34,935 bases of DNA, taken from positions 1 to 34,935 of the forward strand of contig NZ_JABFMU010000062.1 in NCBI RefSeq assembly GCF_013359695.1. Reading direction: 5' to 3'. Made by a program: the position numbers and the translations under genes. Of this stretch, positions 31,775 through 34,935 are shown piece by piece; within the stretch, counting starts at the first letter, position 1, and each line of letters opens with the position of its first letter. Source of the stretch: Pseudomonas sp. C2B4. Lineage in GTDB: Bacteria > Pseudomonadota > Gammaproteobacteria > Pseudomonadales > Pseudomonadaceae. Under the pieces are notes generated by a model. It was not told the origin of the DNA, did no database searches, and was given only the letters and a program-made list of their open reading frames with translations.

Positions 31775-32680
31775 TTAGTGGTGATCGGGCCGGGTGTAGG
31801 GCTCGATAAACCCACCCCCCAGAATCTCATTCAAGCGCCTGGCATCGCTCATCCGCCGAAACAGCCCCGGCGTCATCCATGGCGCATGACCGTCAATGTT
31901 GGGCGCCCCCCATCCGGCCCGCAGGTCGTCGATCAGAAGGGAGCGGGTTTCGAAGGAAATCCGCGTCAGCCCGGTGCTGTTGCCGACACCGACGTGGGCA
32001 TGCGCTCCGGAAAAGGCAATCAGGCTACCCGGGGCGATATCGACCGCAATGCCCTGCTGCGGATCAATCGCTTCCAGTAAATGCGGGATGGCTTCATCGG
32101 CATCCACTGCATTGCGACCGTCGCGGTGGGAGCGCTGCAAAATCGCGCGCATATCAAAATCCGCGCTGGAATTGCGCACGGGTTGCCGCCACAGCTGCGG
32201 GTACAACGCGAAGGTCCGTCCCGCGGATATCGGGTAAATCGGCGCCCACCAATTGGTTTGCGCATAGAGGTTTGAGCCCCAGGTGTCGCGATGGAAGGCA
32301 ATAGTCGCCGTGGTACGGGCACGTGGCGCCACGTGCCGCGGCTCACGGTGGGGCTGAAAACGCAGGTGCAGGCGATCGCACGCCAAGGCATCCGGCGCAA
32401 TCCCCAGGCTCTCCACGACGGCCTGCCAGCGCAGGCGAATGTCAGCGGAGCTGGCGAAAGCGTGCTGGCATTGGGCAAAACGTACGGTCTGCTCGCTGTG
32501 GCTCAGGTAACGGTGGACCTCCTGGGGTGGCCAGGGGTGCAGCGCTTCTTCGAGCAACTCACGGGTGCACGCCACCAGTGCCGCCATAGGCGGCCAATCG
32601 CTGAGGCGAATGATCTCGCCGGCATAGATCTGGTCGTGAAACTGCCGGGCACTACCCGGTACTTCCAGCGCGCTGTACAT
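31775..32680 (-). CDS. Putative Fe(II)/2-oxoglutarate-dependent oxygenase (PhyH-like)
   Basis: A 301-residue protein that I recognise only by its metal motif. His130-x-Asp132 (FHRDTWGS) is followed about 97 residues later by AHAHVGVGNSTGLTRISF, giving a distal His (227 or 229) and Arg240 for 2-oxoglutarate. This fits the double-stranded beta-helix of PhyH-type oxygenases. Trp/Tyr-rich WWAPIYPISAGRTFALYPQLW (144-164) lies between the metal residues. The HxD Asp is intact, so it should be a hydroxylase rather than a halogenase. The start at 32680 has AGAGGA upstream; an earlier in-frame start adds 20 residues. A Fur-like box is 160 bp upstream. Substrate unknown. Confidence 0.72.
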   Translation of the reverse strand: MYSALEVPGSARQFHDQIYAGEIIRLSDWPPMAALVACTRELLEEALHPWPPQEVHRYLSHSEQTVRFAQCQHAFASSADIRLRWQAVVESLGIAPDALACDRLHLRFQPHREPRHVAPRARTTATIAFHRDTWGSNLYAQTNWWAPIYPISAGRTFALYPQLWRQPVRNSSADFDMRAILQRSHRDGRNAVDADEAIPHLLEAIDPQQGIAVDIAPGSLIAFSGAHAHVGVGNSTGLTRISFETRSLLIDDLRAGWGAPNIDGHAPWMTPGLFRRMSDARRLNEILGGGFIEPYTRPDHH

Positions 32681-32842
32681 CGATTGCAGTCCTCTGAGAG
32701 TGCGTTCCCCGACTCTAGAGGCATGCCCTTCACCGGGCAAAGGGTCAGCTGCGGCGAAAAACAGCGGATCAGTCGCGGCCCGACTCCGACCAAAGGCTGA
32801 GGTTTCATGGGCTCCTCATGCGACATTGTCATGAAAGCGTAC

Positions 32843-32861
32843 GAGAATCATATTGATTAAC
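32843..32861. promoter_or_regulatory. Candidate Fur box
   Basis: gagaatcatattgattaac matches the 19-bp Fur consensus GATAATGATAATCATTATC at 14 positions. It lies between the divergent oxygenase gene (160 bp away) and the 41-residue micro-protein gene (52 bp away), so iron control of one or both is plausible but not shown. Confidence 0.4.
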
Positions 32862-32913
32862 AGCTGGAGGGATGCCGGCTTTCATGAACAATCTTTGCGC
32901 GTGAGGAAACGCC

Positions 32914-33039
32914 ATGCTCCTGAAAGTCCTGATCTACTGGCCACTGCTGGCAATCGCCATCGTCTCGACCCTGTGTCGGCTGATACACAAGGCCAAGGTG
33001 ACTGATCGGGGTTTGCGGATACAACGTTCGAAACCCTAG
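32914..33039 (+). CDS. 41-residue membrane micro-protein
   Basis: A short open frame starting MLLKVLIYWPLLAIAIVSTL, one hydrophobic segment of about 20 residues, then a basic tail (CRLIHKAKVTDRG ... RSKP). GAGGAAA lies seven bases before the ATG, a good ribosome-binding site. It is followed by the hairpin terminator at 33108-33137 and preceded by the Fur-like box, forming a complete small transcription unit. The positive tail would face the cytoplasm. No family is recognised. It could regulate a neighbouring membrane protein. Confidence 0.6.
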   Translation: MLLKVLIYWPLLAIAIVSTLCRLIHKAKVTDRGLRIQRSKP

Positions 33040-33107
33040 CCAGGCGGCACGGAGCTGGATTCAAAGCGTCGAGCAGCTTGTATCCATCGCGGTGTCGCCG
33101 CTTTCAA

Positions 33108-33137
33108 TAAAAAACCCCGGCCTTTCAGCCGGGTTTT
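33108..33137. terminator. Bidirectional intrinsic terminator
   Basis: aaaaccc(c)ggc-loop-gccgggtttt forms a GC-rich stem flanked by A and T runs, with one bulged C. It lies between the convergent micro-protein and ybdD genes and can serve both. Confidence 0.85.
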
Positions 33138-33145
33138 CTATTCAC

Positions 33146-33343
33146 TCAACAACACTTGGGTCCCGCCTTGCTGCCGTAACGGGCTTCCTGGCGTTCGCGG
33201 AAGAACGCCTCGTAGTCCATCACCGGCTTGTCCGGGTGTTTGCTTTGCATGTGCTCGACGTAGTTGTCGTAGTCGGGCATCCCCACCATCAGGCGCGCGG
33301 CCTGACCGAGGTATTTTCCGAGGCGACTCAGGTCATTGAACAT
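33146..33343 (-). CDS. YbdD/YjiX-family small protein
   Basis: A 65-residue cytoplasmic protein of the YbdD/YjiX (DUF466) family: LGKYLGQAARLMVGMPDYDNYVEHMQSKHPDKPVMDYEAFFRERQEARYG, ending in KCC. This family is almost always encoded directly after cstA/btsT-type transporters, and here it starts 15 bp after the cstA stop. Its role is thought to be linked to the peptide/pyruvate carrier, but the mechanism is not known. The terminator follows its stop by a few bases, so the operon ends here without the GTPase gene yjiA that often follows. Confidence 0.92.
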   Translation of the reverse strand: MFNDLSRLGKYLGQAARLMVGMPDYDNYVEHMQSKHPDKPVMDYEAFFRERQEARYGSKAGPKCC

Positions 33344-33358
33344 GCTGCAAATCCTCGA

Positions 33359-34935
33359 TCAATTTTGCGGCAATGCCTGGTATGGCGCTTCTTTATCCGT
33401 ACGTTCCTTGGTGCCCCAGGCGGCAACGCCGACCTTGAGCGCAAAGAACAGGATGCTGAACACCACGAACAGGAACAGCGCAGTCAGCGTTGCGTTGGTG
33501 TAGGCGTTGAAGATCACGTGCTGCATCTGATCGATGTTCTTCGCCGGCGCCAGCACCTGACCGTTGGCCAGGGCATCGCTGTACTTCTTGGCCAGGGCCA
33601 GGAAACCGATGGCCGGGTTGGCGTCGAACAGCTTGATGAAACCGGCGGTGGTGGTGCAGATCAGCAGCCACACCGCTGGCAGCAAGGTGACCCACACATA
33701 ACGCTGGCGCTTCATCTTGATCAACACGACGGTGCCGAGCATCAGCGCGATACCGGCCAGCATCTGGTTGGAGATGCCGAACAGCGGCCACAAGGTGTTG
33801 ATGCCGCCCAGTGGATCGATCACGCCCTGGTACAGCAGGTAACCCCACATGGCCACACAACCGGCAGTGGCGATCAGGTTGGCGGTCCAGGATTCGGTGC
33901 GTTTCAGCGCCGGCACGAAGGAGCCGAGCAAATCCTGCAGCATGAAACGACCGGCACGGGTACCGGCGTCGACGGCGGTCAGGATGAACAACGCTTCGAA
34001 CAGGATCGCGAAGTGGTACCAGAACGCCATGGTGTTTTCACCCGGCAGGACGTGGTGCAGGATCTGCGCGATGCCGACCGCCAGGGTCGGTGCGCCGCCG
34101 GCACGGGCCAGGATGGTGGTTTCACCAATGTCCTTGGCCACTGCTTGCAGCGCTTCGGGGGTAATCGCAAAGCCCCAGCTGCTGACCGTCTGAGCAACCG
34201 AAACAGCATCGGAACCCACAATGGCCGCAGGGCTGTTCATCGCGAAGTACACGCCCGGATCGATCACCGATGCAGCAACCATGGCCATGATTGCCACGAA
34301 AGACTCCATCAGCATGCCGCCGTAACCGATGTAACGGGCGTGACCTTCACTGGCCAGCAGTTTCGGCGTGGTGCCGGAAGCGATCAGCGAGTGGAAACCC
34401 GATACCGCGCCACAGGCAATGGTGATGAACAGGAACGGGAACATACCGCCCTTCCACACAGGGCCAGTGCCATCGATGAACTGGGTCAGGGCCGGCATTT
34501 TCAGCTCGGGCATGGTCACCAGAATGCCGATCGCCAACGCGACGATGGTGCCGATTTTCAGGAAGGTCGAGAGGTAGTCACGGGGTGCCAGGATCAGCCA
34601 TACAGGCAGAACGGCAGCCACAAAACCGTAGCCGATCAGCATCCAGGTGATCTGCACACCGGTGAAGGTGAACGCCTTGGCCCACACCGGGTCAGCGGCA
34701 ATCTGCCCGCCCAGCCAGATCGAGCCCAGCAGCAGGAACACGCCGATGATCGAGATTTCACCGATGCGGCCCGGACGGATGTAGCGCATGTAGATGCCCA
34801 TGAACATCGCGATCGGGATCGTCGCCATGACCGTGAACATGCCCCACGGGCTTTCGGCCAGGGCCTTGACCACGATCAGCGCCAGCACCGCGAGGATGAT
34901 GATCATGATCAGGAAGCAGCCGAACAGCGCGATGG
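33359..34935 (-). CDS. cstA: Carbon starvation protein CstA (3' part, runs off the window)
   Basis: The C-terminal 525 or so residues of a CstA-family transporter (full length about 690), continuing beyond 34935. The sequence before the first internal Met reads AIALFGCFLI, so the visible frame continues upstream. Multiple TM helices are present, with conserved blocks SPWGMFTVMATIPIAMFMG, CGAVSGFHSLIASGTTPK and LFGISNQMLAGIALMLGT, and a hydrophilic C-terminus. CstA and its relative BtsT import pyruvate or peptides in carbon limitation. It is followed at 15 bp by ybdD. The promoter and regulatory sites are outside the window. Confidence 0.95.
   Translation of the reverse strand, partial: IALFGCFLIMIIILAVLALIVVKALAESPWGMFTVMATIPIAMFMGIYMRYIRPGRIGEISIIGVFLLLGSIWLGGQIAADPVWAKAFTFTGVQITWMLIGYGFVAAVLPVWLILAPRDYLSTFLKIGTIVALAIGILVTMPELKMPALTQFIDGTGPVWKGGMFPFLFITIACGAVSGFHSLIASGTTPKLLASEGHARYIGYGGMLMESFVAIMAMVAASVIDPGVYFAMNSPAAIVGSDAVSVAQTVSSWGFAITPEALQAVAKDIGETTILARAGGAPTLAVGIAQILHHVLPGENTMAFWYHFAILFEALFILTAVDAGTRAGRFMLQDLLGSFVPALKRTESWTANLIATAGCVAMWGYLLYQGVIDPLGGINTLWPLFGISNQMLAGIALMLGTVVLIKMKRQRYVWVTLLPAVWLLICTTTAGFIKLFDANPAIGFLALAKKYSDALANGQVLAPAKNIDQMQHVIFNAYTNATLTALFLFVVFSILFFALKVGVAAWGTKERTDKEAPYQALPQN

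Noticed and set aside
19660..31830. Many short frames coding VGASLLAK, SEPAREK or WERACSRK peptides
   Set aside because: These are translations of REP palindromes, a known cause of spurious gene calls in Pseudomonas.
32503..32808. 101-codon frame upstream of and overlapping the oxygenase gene, with GAGGAG before its ATG
   Set aside because: Spacing to the ATG is only three bases, the C-terminal half is an out-of-frame reading of the oxygenase, and composition is Arg/Trp/Cys-rich without a fold. A very short leader peptide cannot be excluded.

Overview
The window looks like a chromosomal segment of a fluorescent-group Pseudomonas. The evidence is high-GC coding, Pseudomonas-type REP/REPIN palindromes in about a dozen places, a MexEF-OprN-type efflux operon very close in sequence to the P. 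aeruginosa one, CstA-YbdD, and many LysR/TetR/LacI/HxlR regulators. No rRNA, tRNA, CRISPR array, prophage or insertion sequence was seen.

Region 1 (222-10573, all on the minus strand) is a probable catabolic cluster. It holds an Old Yellow Enzyme ene-reductase, an HSL-type esterase, a short-chain dehydrogenase, a LysR regulator, a cupin of the 2,4'-dihydroxyacetophenone dioxygenase family, a second alpha/beta hydrolase, an MFS importer and a 913-residue winged-helix/STAND-ATPase regulator. Together these suit uptake and stepwise reduction, oxidation, C-C cleavage and hydrolysis of a ketone- or ester-containing compound. The substrate cannot be read from the sequence.

Region 2 (10574-12500) has a long REPIN-rich spacer, an exported protein with a polyglycine stretch and LEA-like 11-residue repeats, and a small DUF4287 protein.

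Region 3 (12716-19663) is mexE-mexF-oprN. Directly upstream, where P. aeruginosa has mexT, there is only a 92-residue LysR DNA-binding domain resembling the N-terminus of MexT, and a divergent TetR regulator.

Region 4 (19802-24527) is a sugar or cyclitol operon (Gfo/Idh/MocA oxidoreductase, sugar-phosphate isomerase/epimerase-like protein, NupG-like MFS carrier) with a divergent LacI regulator and a perfect 18-bp operator-like palindrome between them.

Region 5 (24727-32680) is a set of shorter units: a dCache chemoreceptor, a small lipoprotein, an HxlR regulator divergent from a cysteine hydrolase plus ketoglutarate-semialdehyde-type dehydrogenase pair, a GGDEF diguanylate cyclase and a Fe(II)/2-oxoglutarate oxygenase-like protein.

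Region 6 (32914-34935) has a 41-residue membrane micro-protein, a shared terminator, a YbdD-family protein and the 3' part of cstA, which runs off the window.

REP elements lie downstream of genes or between convergent genes, and none was found between divergent genes. The most interesting points are the effector-less MexT-like regulator at the efflux operon, the LEA-like exported repeat protein, the unassigned catabolic cluster with a repeated 13-bp promoter motif, and the well-defined operators next to the LacI and HxlR regulators.
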